In this document: one piece after another, positions 1-11,467 of the stretch
Numbering within the stretch: the stretch's first letter is position 1
Layout of the letters: the number at the start of each line of letters is the position of its first letter
Assembly: GCA_964035015.1 (NCBI GenBank)
Contig: OZ036015.1
Location: forward strand, 1-64,000
Direction: 5' to 3'
DNA: 64,000 nucleotides
From: Corallium rubrum
Lineage: Eukaryota > Cnidaria > Anthozoa > Scleralcyonacea > Coralliidae
Notes under the pieces: model-generated
What the model saw: the letters and a program-made list of their open reading frames with translations, nothing else
Database searches by the model: none
Told to the model about the DNA's origin: nothing
Made by a program: the position numbers and the translations under genes

Positions 1-157
1 TTGGTGCCATTTGGCATTTTTTAATTTTTACTTTAATACCAGATGATCAAGGGAAGACACCCTGAGATGGCGGCAGTTAAAGCTTGGGCTAAACTGACAG
101 TGCAAGTTCAAATACCGAGGAGCTGTGTTCAAATTACCATGCAATTATAGTACGGTA
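1..157. other. Unassigned AT-rich sequence
   Basis: No gene or repeat recognised before the first palindromic element. Confidence 0.5.
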
Positions 158-342
158 TAGACCACTTTCATAATAGCGATTAATTTGAATATTCTTTTAT
201 GTGCATCTTAATAAGCCTTTCTGGCCTCGTTTGTATGTCTGCAATTCAAAAGAATCTTTGCTTCATAACGAGGCATAGAAAGGCTCATTTAAATGCGCAT
301 AAAAGAATATTTAAAGTGAAGGGCCTTTATGAAAGTGGTCTA
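158..342. mobile_element. Palindromic MITE, TA-flanked
   Basis: The left arm TAGACCACTTTCATAA is mirrored by TTATGAAAGTGGTCTA at the right end, and pairing continues inward through the AATATTCTTTTATG and CATAAAAGAATATT blocks. Both ends finish in TA, as in Tc1/mariner-type MITEs. No coding capacity. Confidence 0.7.
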
Positions 343-1334
343 TTAAGTCCCTTCCACTGTTAGGCCTCAGATATTAAAACGACTTGAAATTCAGTTTCCA
401 CAGTGCACAACATGAAAATAATGCTCTCAAAATGCTGTTTCAGAGAGCCAAAAATTCAAAACAACTTCTCCAAGTAGTGCAGAGAACAGTTTAAAGTGTA
501 TTGTCACATATTGGGGGTAATTGAAAGTTTCCAAAACCATGTTTGAAAAACAGTGTTTCACTGATTAGAATCCTAAGAACTATGTTGGAACACTGTTTGG
601 GATTCTTCTAATTTGCCTTTAATAAGATTTAGAACGTTACCGCATTTGGGGAAATATCAGAAATATCCTCCAAAATTCAAATATCTACGTCATTATTCTT
701 ATCTGAGCGCGTCCCCAGAGGTGAATAAAATAGTTTGATATTAGTACGAATAAAATACAAAAGTGCATTCACAGAGAGAAAAGAGTTTATATAATATGGA
801 CATTTTTCAATACAATTATTGTGTTCCGCCGGCGACGCCATGTTTGTTTGTTTTAAGCTACAAAGGGGATTCCCTGCCGACATGAAAATGATTTAAAAGA
901 ATGTCAATAAACGCATTCCAACCGCTCATTAATGTAAATTACGATAAAACCCCAACCAAAGATTGTCTTTTGAATATTTTACGACGTTTTCTGACCTTCA
1001 AATTCTTTAAAATATTGAATTTCATGACGACAATTTAGATTTGAAATCCCCTTCGACTTCGCGAAGACGCTTTTTCGGTTTCACGTTTTCGCTCGTTAAA
1101 CCACTTTAAACTTATTTTTAAAACATTATTTCAATAAAGAACACACTAACCTTCCTATCCAGTGCTTTATTTGAAGCCAAATGTGAAGAATTTGGTCGCA
1201 ATTCAAGCATTTCCCTGGCAATATCCTCATGAAGTGCTCGTGCGAGAATTAATATCAACACTCTCCCAAGTCCTCTTCTTGCTTGACCGCGCAATAGTTG
1301 GTCATTTTGGCGGGAAAAATCAGAAGGGGAATAC
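343..1334. other. Non-repetitive spacer, no gene recognised
   Basis: Mostly AT-rich. A 73-codon minus-strand frame (1339-1118) ends near a donor-like AAG|GTTAGT but resembles no family I know, so no gene is called. Confidence 0.4.
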
Positions 1335-2150
1335 TGCAATACTGCATTGGATTGTACTGTACTGTATTACACTGTACTGTACTGTATTATATTGTACTGT
1401 ATTTTACTGTACTGTATTGTACTGTATTATATTGTACTGCATTGTAATGTATTATATTATATTGTAGTGTACTGTATTGTATTATACTGTAGTGTGTACT
1501 GTATTATACTGTATTATACTGTAGTGTGTACTGTATTATACTGTATTGTACTGTATTATACTGTAGTGTGTACTGTATTGTACTGTAGTGTGTACTGTAT
1601 TATACTGTAGTGTGTACTGTATTCTACTGTAGTGTGTACTGTATTCTACTGTATTGTACTGTATTATACTGTATTGTATTGTACTGTATTATACTGTAGT
1701 GTGTACTGTATTGTACTGTAGTGTGTACTGTATTATACTGTATTATACTGTAGTGTGTACTGTACTGTATTATACTGTAGTGTGTACTGTATTGTACTGT
1801 AGTGTGTACTGTATTATACTGTATTGTACTGTATTATACTGTAGTGTGTACTGTATTATACTGTAGTGTGTACTGTAGTGTACTGTATTATACTGTAGTG
1901 TGTACTGTACTGTAGTGTAGTGTACTGTATTATACTGTAGTGTGCACTGTGTTATACTGTAGTGTGTACTGTAGTGTACTGTATTATACTGTAGTGTGTG
2001 CTGTAGTGTAGTGTACTGTATTATACTGTAGTGTGTACTGTAGTGTACTGTATTATACTGTAGTGTGTACTGTAGTGTAGTGTAGTGTAGTGTAGTGTGT
2101 TATACTGTAGTGTGTACTGTTAGTGTACTGTAGTGTGTACTGTAGTCTGT
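1335..2150. repeat. Degenerate TACTG(T)/TGTAG satellite
   Basis: About 0.8 kb built from TACTGTAT, TACTGTAG and TGTG blocks with no fixed period. The Tyr/Cys/Leu-rich open frames inside it (1162-1866, plus strand) are repeat artefacts. Confidence 0.9.
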
Positions 2151-2518
2151 TTTTGATGAAGTTATTCCAAGCTCGTTGTTGTTAATCTTGTAGCAACTTA
2201 ATTGTTACAAAATGTTACAGTCAATTGTTACAGACAATTTGCTACATTGCAAATGAACATCTATTTAATACACTTAACAACATGCTTGTAAATAATATTT
2301 TAATTGACATTGTCAACCTTAACTTCTCATTCATACCACCCTGAAGTCAAACCATGTACCCACAGCAGCATGCAAGAGAGTACTTTATTGAATTATTCAA
2401 CTCATTTCTGCCTACAGTATAACGCCATTCCTTAATAGCCTGTAGTGATATTTTGCACTCCAGGTTATCACAGACCTCTAAGCCAGCTTTAACAGGGCTA
2501 GGAGGTGAGCAAAATGGT

Positions 2519-2812
2519 CTTTATTAACACTTTGAAGCCTGGACCTCTCCTTGTGCTGAATAAAATCATAATTGGGTCATTCCAGAAAACATCCACACCT
2601 CCCCATGGAGGAAATGTGAAGTTGATCCCCTCCCCCCTTCGGACATCCTAGTACATTTTACTATTATCAGAAGTAGATTTACCCCCCTCCCCTCCCCGGA
2701 TGGCACAAATTTCCTCTGTGGGGGAGGTATGGATCTTTTCTGGAATGATCCATTATGGTAATAGCCAGAATAAAATACTAAAGACTCGTCTTCAGGCTTC
2801 AAAGTGTTAAAT
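2519..2812. repeat. TTAA-MITE family copy, split by another element
   Basis: Starts AACACTTTGAAGCCTGGACC and ends GGCTTCAAAGTGTTAA, the consensus of the roughly 100-bp family arrayed at 23.9 and 44.4 kb. Its interior is interrupted at 2574-2751. Lies just 3' of GPN3. Confidence 0.75.
2574..2751. mobile_element. 178-bp TIR MITE inside the TTAA-MITE copy
   Basis: Terminal inverted repeats GGGTCATTCCAGAAAACATCC and, on the other strand from the right end, GGATCATTCCAGAAAAGATCC. Intact copies of the host repeat elsewhere lack this insert. Confidence 0.75.
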
Positions 2813-2842
2813 GAATTAATAAATTCAAGTTTCTTTTTAGTT

Positions 2843-3110
2843 CTAACCATTCCATTCAAGATCATAATCATCATCTTGGTCTTGGTCTTTTGCCTCTTTC
2901 ACTTCTAGATCTTCACCATATTGTATGGCATGATCAATCTGGAGCAAAACATTTGCAACAGAGTCTTCATTTGTGCTGTCCAATGGTAGAAACTGCACCA
3001 TACTGTAATCATCAATGACCTGCGCTAAAGCCTCGTTGAGTTTTTGAAACTTCTTGTTTTGCCAAGCTTCATTGTCATCAATAATTGACTTAGGGTCTGG
3101 ATCAAGAAAT
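2843..3110 (-). CDS. GPN3: GPN3 coding exon 3 (C-terminal)
   Basis: Reads [12 protein letters not shown]..., then the conserved LIDDYSMV-like and [16 protein letters not shown] segments, ending in an Asp-rich tail and a TAG stop at 2845-2843. A possible minus-strand AATAAA lies at 2525-2520; its use is not established. Confidence 0.93.
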
Positions 3111-6100
3111 CTAACACAAACAACAAATTTAACATAAATAATAATAATTATAATAATAATAATACTACCATGATCACCTCGGATTCTATTGTTCTGAGTG
3201 GGCATTAAAATCTCTAAATTCTCTCTGAGTGGGCAATTTACTAAATTACCCGCTCGACCGGGCAATTTGGACACTGGTCGAGCGGGCGATTTAGTAAATT
3301 GCTCACTTGCATATATATATTTTCCATCATCAACATGCATGAGAAAATTAGATGCAACTTCTCTGTTCAACCGTGTAAACTTCCTGGTGGTAAGATTCTC
3401 AAAGTTTTCCTCGGCGATCATAATATTACAAACTGATAACATGACTTGAATTAGCGATTAAATTGCCCTTCGCCTCGGGAAGATTTGTAAATGTCCTCGG
3501 GCTTCGCCCTCGGACCTTCACAAATCTTCCCTCGGTGGCAGGCAATTTAATCGCTAATTTCCCTCAAGTCATGTTATTACTTATAATAAACTTATTTAAA
3601 GACAATAACAACTCACAGTAAACTGATAAACTTGTGGTGTTTTATCACAAATCAAAGATTATAAAATATGTCACTTGGTAATGGCCTTTCAACGACCTTC
3701 AGTTTACACATTAGACCTAAACCACATTTATTTTACATTGGATTCAGGTTGAATGTTTAACGACAATAATTACCACGTTAGCCGCAACAGTTAATTAAGA
3801 CATTTCCAGGGGATTCAGACATTGCTGGATGGGACTAATTACAAAGTTCTGTCTAAAAATATCTGCATTGCATGTAAATTTAATAAGAACTTGTAAGCCC
3901 TGATATTTTGCCTAGAAACATCATATACTATTGTTCCCAGTAGACCATGAAGGAGAGCTGTGCCCGATTAATTGATTAATTGACTCAGCAATTGACTTTT
4001 TCAGCAATCGATTAATCGTTAACAATTGAATCAGAAAGCAATTGAATCAATTGAATGAGATAGAATGAGATAACATTGTGACACTCACCCTGTTAAAAAC
4101 AGCTATACTGTATATTGCATATCAAATGTTGAATGTGACTTGTTTTGATTCTTATCTCTAAGGAAGAACTAAAAAGCTTAAAAGCACCCCTTTATTTGAA
4201 GGAGAAACAATGGCAACACGTGTTGATTATTTAATATGATTAATCGATTATTAATCAATTGTTGTCAAGGATTAATTGATTACGAATATGGACTGATGGG
4301 CACAGCTCTAGGAAGAAGGCAGTTGGTAGCCTAGTTTCTAAGCCTTTTGTTTCCACCATGAGCTTGGCCACGTAGTCAGTTTGGGTTCTTGGGAAGACTG
4401 GCCATCACTTCCAAAACATGTCAACCGAGGAAGGCCTAGAAACTAGGCTAGGCAGTTGGTTAGTTTGAAGCTTTCAGAAAACCATCACATGATCACACTG
4501 TTGTGTTCTTCTCATGTGAAAACACAACGGCTCTGGCTAAGCCACTCGACAGTCAAGGCCAGTCAAAATGAGTTGCTTCAGGTATTTAAATGAAAAACAA
4601 CTTCGACTACAGTATCTGGGTGATGAAAATACTTTTGTTCATCTTTTTGAAGATGCTAGAGCTTTCATTGAGATGTTTTGATGCTCTGCTCATGTTGCTT
4701 CTTCTTCTTCTTGAGTCATCCAATGCCCTGAGGTGGTGGTGAAACGTTGACGAAGTTCGAGCACAGTCCTCGATCAGCCATTGTGGCAAGTATTTCTGAT
4801 CCTGTGAGGCCGGTGTCCAACTCAATGATTGCTTTCAGCGTGACATACGGCCGTCCAATTCTCCTCTTTGCCTCTGGAGTCCAGAGTAGCAATTGTTCAG
4901 CCGGTTCATCATGATGGGAGACATGGCCTGCAAGGGCCAGATGGCGTTGTTTCACAACATCAGAAATGCACAGCAGGGATCCATAGAGAGACTTATTGGT
5001 TGGATGACATCTCCAAGAGATGTTGTATGCTGTGCGCAGCATTCTGGTGTAGGTGCCATTGAGTCTCTTACGACGAGCAGCATTCAAAGTCCACGAGTCA
5101 GAACCATACAGAAGAATGGTTTCTATGCAGGCCTGAAAAACTTTTGTTTTTATGTCCTTCTGAATGGGTGCCTTCCACACCTTCTGCAGAGCAGTGAAGT
5201 GCGCTCCACGACTGGGCTATCCTGACATCCATGTCATGACCGGAGTCAGTGTAACCACCCAGATACTTGAAATCGCTCACAACTTCGATATCTGAGCCAT
5301 CTGATGTAAGCAGGTGGTCGTCGGTAGATGGATTCAGGTGCATGTACTTTGTCTTCACTCATGTTGAGATGGTTGAAAGTAAATGAATAACAATCAAGGA
5401 CAGGTGTGACCACTTCAGCTCAAATTTCAAGCATGAGAAAATCGTATCACGTGATCTATTTCACGGTTTACTGGGAACAATAGTAATTAATCAGTTGCAA
5501 CTAATGCGACAATTATTGTCATTAAACACTCAACCTGAATCCACTGTAATTAAATATCCTCTTTCATGTATTACTACCAAAGTCAGTAGAATGTCTTTTC
5601 CGGAAGAAAAAAGGTTGTCTGGAAGGCAGCCAAACGTTTATGTTTTATGACATCAACGGCTCACGAATGCCACGTAGCGTGTGAACGAATACAAGAAAAT
5701 AGAGGAATTCAATTGAATAAAATGTTAATTTTGAACGTAGTGTAAAATGAATGTGATACTGTAGTACACACCATTCAACAGAATTCATTGATTTCGTTGA
5801 ATTTGTTCACACACCACACTGCATTCCTGAGCCGTTGACGTCACAAAACATAAACGTTTGAAATTGACAGCCTTCCAGACAACCTTTTTTCTTCCGGAAA
5901 AGACACTCTACTGATTTTGGTAGTACTGTAATCAGTTTACTCAAAGTCAAAGTCTGAACAACACCCATCTATTGGCTCCTTTGGGGTGGTGAGACAATTT
6001 GAAATGTCTGAGTAAGAAAAGAATTAAACTCCCATCATAGGATAAAGATTGTGCACCAATATGGCCACCATTTCATTGCTTCAATGCATTGCTATGGCCA

Positions 6101-7977
6101 CCATGACACCCAATGAAAACCAAGAATTGTTTTATACAAACTATTATTTACCTTTCAATATCATTGGCTTGATCTTGGCTCAGCAGATCCATTTTTGCCA
6201 TCACATTAATATGAGGTACTTCAAGTTGAACCATTGCAGAAAGTGCAGCCAAAACTCCAGAGAAAAACATTGCTGTATTTACCATGAACTTGGAATCAAC
6301 CAGAAACACACCACATACTCTAAAATCCCATTGTTGTAATGTATCAACAAACTGACGCATAACTGGAATATGTGTGTACAGCTCAATTTGACCTACACAA
6401 AATTTAAACTGGACTTGTCGATAGTGAATATTTAATATTTTCTGCCTTAGTCACTTAATCCATTGTTGCCTGAGCTGACCAAAAACAGCCCCTTTAATAT
6501 TAGAGTCTAACACCAGACATCATCCAAGAGAGAACCCTAGGCCATCCTAGGCAGCAATGAGTTAACAAGTGATTAACCCATTCCTGCCTGCACTCTACTT
6601 TTTACTCTGATGAAGAGCTCTGCTTGAAACGTACCGTATTTACTCGTTTAAGCACTGCGGCACTCTTTAAATTTTTAGTGTTTTGGATGCGGTGCTTATT
6701 TGAGGGCGGCGCTTATTTGAGGGCGCTCTTTAAAAATTGTTTTATTTGTAAACGATAACAAGAAATCTTATCAACAAAATAAACATGTTTCAGATGTTAT
6801 CTTGTCATTCACATTGAAATATACTTACTTTGAACATATAAACACTGTAATACCAGACAATAAATTTCCGAGACTGTAGTTGCTTTTTAGTTTGGCTTCT
6901 CGAACAATTCTGTCCGACGGTGCTTCGATTAAGCACCACATTGTTGTGAATAAGTGCGGCACTTATTCAAGAGTGGTGCTCTTTAATATTTTTCTCTCAT
7001 ATGCAGCACTTAATTGGGGGCGGTGCTTAATCTGGGGTGGCGGTTAAATGAATAAATACGGTAAGTATTTCGTTATTAAAACTATTCTCAGCAGTTTACC
7101 ATCTTTTCACTTTGCCCTATCCAAAACACTTCCTACACAACACTCTACTTTTTACTCTGATGAAGGGCCCTGCTTGAAACGTCAGTATTTTGTTATTAAA
7201 ATTATTCTCAGCAGTTTACCATCTTTTCACTTTGCTCTATCCAAAACACTGCCTACACAACACTCTACTTTTTACTCTGATGAAGGGCTCTGCTTGAAAC
7301 GTCAATATTTTGTTATTAAAACTATTCTCAGCAGTTTACCATCTTTTCACTTTGCTCTATCTAAAACACTGCCTACACAGCACTCTAGTTTTTACTCTGA
7401 TGAAGAACTCTGCTTGCTACGTCAGTATTTCATTATCAAAACTATTCTCAGCAGTTTACCATCTTTTCACTTTGCTCTATCTAAAACACTGCCTACACAA
7501 CACTCTAGTTTTTACTCTGATGAAGAACTCTGCTTGAAACGTCAGTATTTCATTATCAAAACTATTCTCAGCAGTTTACCATCTTTTCACTTTGCTCTAT
7601 CTAAAACACTGCCTACACAACACTCTAGTTTTTTACACTTTAATAGCACCATTACCTGGACAATCAAAAATAATATAATCTTCATCCATAAATCCTAATT
7701 TCTCTTGCAACCATTCCATATTTTGAATTAAATATTCCATACAGAAAACCAATCCACCATTTGGTCCAAGATTTAAATCTTCAGCCTCCATTACATCCTC
7801 CAACTGTACAAGTTCTCTGGTATCAACTAGCACAGGATAATCAAAGTATTCTGCAGCTGGATCTAAGTTAACCACATGAACTGTTCTGCCAATATTTTCA
7901 CAATGATGAACTATTGTGCTGCAAAATGTTGATTTCCCACTGCCAGCAGGACCCATAACTAACTGAGCAAACCTCAT
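2843..7977 (-). CDS. GPN3: GPN-loop GTPase 3, complete three-exon gene
   Basis: Spliced CDS: 7977-7656, 6392-6152, 3110-2843 (322+241+268 = 831 bp, 276 residues plus stop; the family is about 280). GPN3 is a cytosolic P-loop GTPase of the GPN/XAB1 family that works with GPN1 in assembly and nuclear import of RNA polymerase II (family knowledge). Visible: the P-loop GPAGSGKST at residues 9-17, the family-defining Gly-Pro-Asn loop at 71-73, the DCPGQ switch II motif around 105-109 and an AKMD guanine-specificity motif near 173-176. The donors read CCAG|GTAATG and GAAAG|GTAAAT; the acceptors are TGTGTAG and TGTGTTAG; the phases join without a break. The start was chosen because the family begins M-x-(R/K)-(F/Y)-AQLVMGPAG; thirteen open codons upstream are not conserved. 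Introns of 1263 and 3041 bp hold repeats only. The acidic tail (about [14 protein letters not shown]) diverges from vertebrate GPN3. No sign of decay. Confidence 0.95.
3195..3305. repeat. Short palindrome in GPN3 intron 2
   Basis: GGGCAATTTACTAAATT and the CGCTCGACC block are mirrored by GGTCGAGCG and GATTTAGTAAATTGC about 50 bp later. Possibly a MITE remnant. Confidence 0.5.
3437..3576. mobile_element. 140-bp near-perfect palindrome
   Basis: ACATGACTTGAATTAGCGAT is mirrored by ATCGCTAATTTCCCTCAAGTCATGT; an inner GGAAGATTTGT/ACAAATCTTCC stem surrounds a CCTCGGGCTTCGCCCTCGG-type hairpin. Small foldback in GPN3 intron 2. Confidence 0.65.
4327..4450. mobile_element. 124-bp Mutator-like MITE with 9-bp TSD
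   Basis: Ends are TAGCCTAGTTTCTAAGCCTT and its inverted counterpart AAGGCCTAGAAACTAGGCTA. Perfect 9-bp direct repeats GGCAGTTGG flank it at 4318-4326 and 4451-4459. The 9-bp duplication is the Mutator-like hallmark. Same family as 61499-62077. Confidence 0.85.
4716..5358 (-). pseudogene. LINE reverse-transcriptase C-terminal fragment, frameshifted
   Basis: Two overlapping minus-strand frames carry typical non-LTR RT end motifs: KTKYM, then [22 protein letters not shown] (RT thumb) in 5358-5098, and [24 protein letters not shown] in 5180-4716. The frame shift near 5180 shows the copy is dead. Resembles RTE/CR1-like elements; it is 5'-truncated and sits in GPN3 intron 2. Confidence 0.85.
5571..5926. 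mobile_element. TIR element in GPN3 intron 2
   Basis: TACTACCAAAGTCAGTAGA and a CTTTTCCGGAAGAAAAAAGG block are mirrored by CCTTTTTTCTTCCGGAAAAG and CTACTGATTTTGGTAGTA at the right end. Arms of roughly 120 bp, no coding capacity. Confidence 0.7.
6152..6392 (-). CDS. GPN3: GPN3 coding exon 2 (central G domain)
   Basis: Starts with the two bases that complete the glycine of DCPGQ and reads [13 protein letters not shown] onward, through the conserved [13 protein letters not shown] and [10 protein letters not shown] stretches. Ends in phase 2 at GAAAG|GTAAAT. Confidence 0.95.
6591..7630 (+). repeat. 120-bp satellite in GPN3 intron 1
   Basis: About five units of exactly 120 bp (CACTCTACTTTTTACTCTGATGAAG ... 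landmark CAGTTTACCATCTTTTCAC). As 120 is divisible by three, a 216-codon open frame results that is not a gene. The same unit recurs at 26.0, 33.3-35.2 and 52.3 kb. A MITE splits the first unit. Confidence 0.92.
6634..7061. mobile_element. 428-bp TA-flanked MITE inside the 120-bp satellite
   Basis: TIRs CCGTATTTACTCGTTTAAGC and GAATAAATACGG are flanked by TA on each side. The satellite unit reads GAAACG on the left and AGTATTTCG on the right, so the host unit is interrupted at this point. Tc1/mariner-like by target site. Confidence 0.8.
7656..7977 (-). CDS. GPN3: GPN3 coding exon 1 (P-loop, GPN loop, switch II)
   Basis: Encodes residues 1-107 plus the first base of the DCPG glycine codon. 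Ends at the donor CCAG|GTAATG. Includes the nucleotide-binding P-loop and the GPN insertion loop. Confidence 0.95.
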
Positions 7978-8193
7978 TTTGATCTCAGCACAAGAAAATA
8001 ATGTTTTATCCTTCAAAATCTGTAATTTAAAAGGCCTTCTTCACCAAGTACAAATGCTGAAACTCTGTTCATGTCCGCCATTTTGAATGAATTTCAAGCT
8101 TCGGACGAGCATCGGAGAGCTCTCGGTTCATTGTCGTTTATGTAACAATATTGTCGTTTCCAGACTCCCTGGCCGAGCAGCATAATTATCAAT
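7978..8193. other. Short 5' flank of GPN3
   Basis: About 215 bp between the GPN3 start codon and the edge of the inverted-repeat element at 8194. It should carry the 5' UTR and proximal promoter. I see no TATA box and no second exon. Confidence 0.4.
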
Positions 8194-8381
8194 CTCGTTC
8201 CCAGAGCCGGCACGGCCCAACACCCCTGCCGAACGTTTGCGCATGCGTGAATTCGCTAAACATTGCAAGAGAAGTGGGAACTAGCCGTGGCAAACAACCA
8301 GACAGTGAAGACTAAGTAAGACTCGACTATTCATTTGTGTTTTAAAAAAAGGGTAAAGAAACTTACGAGGGGGTAAATCCA

Positions 8382-8454
<73 letters not shown>

Positions 8455-9550
8455 TTTTGTGGAAACACCACGTAAAATATTTCTTTTCTAAGCTTATTAT
8501 CTTTCCACAAAACTTATTACTCGGGCTACCGATAGGTAGACCGAGTCTAGGTTTCGGCTCCGTTTCTGTTTCTGTCTTTTTTTTTTTTTTTCCGTGTCAC
8601 AAAATTGCATTTTTGCACAATTTACTTCCGGTATCAGCCATGTTTTCCGGTCAGGCCGACTTCTAATATTAAACTCTTTCGCTTTTGGTGAACTCAACAC
8701 TTCAAGGGTTATTAAACGATCAAGGTGTTCTTGGACGTAGTTATTTAAACGATCATAGTTATTGGGCAGTAATGTCGCTGGCAAGTATCTTGATATTATT
8801 ATATACACTTACAATCGCACACGCCGTTCATGTGACACTTTCTAGGTAAACATGAAGCTGTGTAATTAAAGGCGAAGAGACTTGACATATTGACCGCTGT
8901 TTCTTTCTTTGCTTTCCTGATGTCAGATCACTCGTCTCGGATGTGTTCTGTGTGTTCACAGACATGGTTATTGGTCAGTAATGTCGCTGGCAAGTATCTT
9001 GATATTATATACACTTACAAACACACACGCCGTTGATAGTTGTGTTGATATTTAATACCTGAAGAGACTCGACATATGAACGCTGTGTACATGTGTGGAA
9101 ATACGTTAATAAATACAGGCAATCGTGTTTTGTTATTGCAAATTGTGTTTTCTATCGGAGAATTGGATTGTGCTTTGACTTTTGTCTGTGACCAGTGTGT
9201 TTAATAGACTTTAGACCTTAGCACTGCATAGCACTGTGGTTTTGCAGTAGCCCGAGTGAACGCCTGACCAGGCGTCTTGTTTATATTACTTTATCGCCAC
9301 GCAAACGTTCAAAGAATTAATTAAATTCAGAATATGTTACAATATTGACAAAGAAGCCATGCACAAATTACCTACCTTATCTTTTTGGTAGTATGCTTAT
9401 AATTTTAACTTTTGTGTCGGACTCTCGGACTGGTTCAAATATTTCAGTGTTTTCCCGCTCTTTTTCTGAGGCCGAGCTCGGACGTCGCGATGCGCAAAAC
9501 GTTTGGCAGCGGTGTTGCACGGCCCGCGTGAGAAGGCTCTGGTAACGAGG
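8194..9550. mobile_element. 1.36-kb TIR element upstream of GPN3
   Basis: The left end CTCGTTCCCAGAGCC ... GTTTGCGCATGCG is mirrored by GATGCGCAAAACG ... GGCTCTGGTAACGAG. Contains a TA microsatellite and two copies of a CGCTGGCAAGTATCTTGATA block also found at 21.5-21.9 kb. Related ends lie at 43.1-43.3 kb. No transposase seen. Confidence 0.65.
8384..8452. repeat. (TA)n microsatellite
   Basis: About 34 uninterrupted TA dinucleotides. Confidence 0.98.
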
Positions 9551-9614
9551 TTGCATATTACCATAAATTAGACTAGTACCCAGTCCTCTATCTCATCCAA
9601 AAATTATATACTTT

Positions 9615-10085
9615 CCGCCACGCAACGCTTTTGCGCAACACGCTTCTGGCGCGCAACATCCTGGCACAGAATGGTAATACAACCAGAAGTCCAACTCAAG
9701 TGAAAACTTGTCCGCATTTCTTCAATGCGCAGGCGCGATATTTTACGCCATCCTACGCCATTCTACGCCATCCTACGCCATCCTGGCAAGTTCCCCCGGT
9801 AGTTTTAACCTTCTTTTGAAGGACCAAACTGCCGGGGGAACTTGCCAGGATGGCGTAGGATGGCGTAGGATGGCGTAGGATGGCGAGGAACCCAGATGCG
9901 CGAGGCGACATGCGCGAGGACATAAACTTCAAAGGTTCCGACGCGAGTTGGACTTCTGGTTGAATTGTATTACTATTTTGTGACCCTGGCGCACAACATG
10001 CTCCTGCCACACAACACGTTCCTACTGCGCAACACTTCCTGGCGCGCGCTCCCTGGCGCGCAACACGTTCCTGGCGCACAACACT
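9615..10085. repeat. Palindrome between stray 18-bp-type repeats
   Basis: 9745-9893 is a palindrome: three to four TACGCCATCC units, CTGGCAAGTTCCCCCGG, then the mirror CCGGGGGAACTTGCCAG and GGATGGCGTA units. Either side (9618-9665, 9985-10085) carries CGCGCAACACGTTCCTGG-type units related to the 27.6-30.2 kb array. Confidence 0.7.
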
Positions 10086-10444
10086 TCGATTCCGTGACGT
10101 TATAAAATGATTTCTTGCCGCTTTCAAGTTTAACACTAGAGGCAAGTGCAGAGATGACTGCTCTGTCTAGTTGTAGTAGATCTACTGACAGTGTCTTTGT
10201 CCATTTTAAAATAATTATGAAAAAATATGGAGAGTCTCCAATCATGCAACGTTTTAGTTTGTAAACATGCATTTCACGTCTGCTTTCAGGGGTATAATAT
10301 CTTAAATAGATGATTTTACTCCTCAGGGAAAGACGTTTTGAAAGAATTAAAGACACTATTGATGAATCATTTCATGTAGACCGTTGGTTGGGGAACAACT
10401 TTATCTTGAGCTTACTGTAACAGCAGACTAGAAGAAGAGTAAAG

Positions 10445-11303
10445 TATGGAGCGCCAAATGTAAAAAAATTGTTTAGGACAAAAATTTGTTGATTTTACCA
10501 TTATTTACCATCTAAGTTAAATAATCCATAGATTATTTATAAATAATCCATGGATTGTTTACAAACAATCCCTGGGTGGTTTAGTGGAAAAGTATCATTT
10601 ATTGCTGCAAACCGTAAGGCGAGCAGCTCACTAATCTTGACGAGGTCTGGGCCGAGTTTATATGTGTTCACAAACTCGATTCTTAGGATTTCGTGGGCGA
10701 TGATCTTCGATATACGCAATGTCTACCGGCATTATTAAATTGTGCGCTACGCTACACCACGTTGTCTTTCTTCCTCGAGGACTTTTTTTGGATAACAGGC
10801 GTTATTGCTGCAAATCAACAACCTAAAACTGCATAGATTGCCGTTCTTCACTTCAAGCAAGATTGCTGACGCCATCACTCTTTAATGGCTCGATTCCACA
10901 CGCGTGACGTCCATGTTGTGGAAAACGTCCGTCGCATGCTTAAGCTCTTTAATTGAAAATGCTTCGGACGATAACAAGTATTTTACTACTAAATAGTAAA
11001 TGGTAGCAACTCGCAGCACTTCACTTTTGATAAAAACTTCTAGTTTTACCATTATTTACCTATATAATACATTATTGGTAAACGATGTTTCTATCTGAGT
11101 TAAACAATCTATAGATCATTTATAAATAATCTATGGATTGTTTACTGGGTGGTTTAGTGGAAAAGTACTATTTATTAAATAATCTATAGATTGTTTAATA
11201 CAGATAGAAACATTGTTTACCAATAACGTATTATATAGGTAAATAATGGTAAAATCAACACATTTTTGTCCTAAACAATTTTTTTTACATTTGGCGCCCC
11301 ATA
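10445..11303. mobile_element. 859-bp inverted-repeat element with 6-bp TSD
   Basis: TIRs TATGGAGCGCCAAATGTAAA and (right end, other strand) TATGGGGCGCCAAATGTAAA extend through AATTGTTTAGGAC and TTTTACCATTATTTACC. GTAAAG repeats flank it at 10439-10444 and 11304-11309. A paralogous copy of the host sequence at 34.22 kb has the empty site with one GTAAAG. A second palindrome lies inside at 11040-11255. Confidence 0.88.
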
Positions 11304-11467
11304 GTAAAGCCCTTGTTGTAATAAGATGATTAGGGTTGGCTCTCAGTCAAATATGTTCTATTAATAAAGCCCTAATCAAACGAGAAGGCAAGTCATCGCA
11401 AGTACTAGTCGGGCAGTCACGCTATCTCAGCCAGCCTCTCTGAATAAACATATTATGTACCGTGACA

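Noticed and set aside
1118..1339. Possible first exon of a minus-strand gene
   Set aside because: Ends near a donor-like AAG|GTTAGT, but there is no recognisable family, the codon pattern is weak, and no partner exon is in view.
7048..7698. 216-codon protein [11 protein letters not shown]...
   Set aside because: Product of a 120-bp satellite inside GPN3 intron 1; identical frames appear at 33-35 and 52 kb in other introns.
8497..8808. 103-codon minus-strand frame
   Set aside because: No similarity recognised, includes a poly-A-derived Lys run, and lies inside a TIR element.
10537..10738. Overlapping 60-codon frames on both strands
   Set aside because: Located inside the 859-bp inverted-repeat element; no domain, probably chance.
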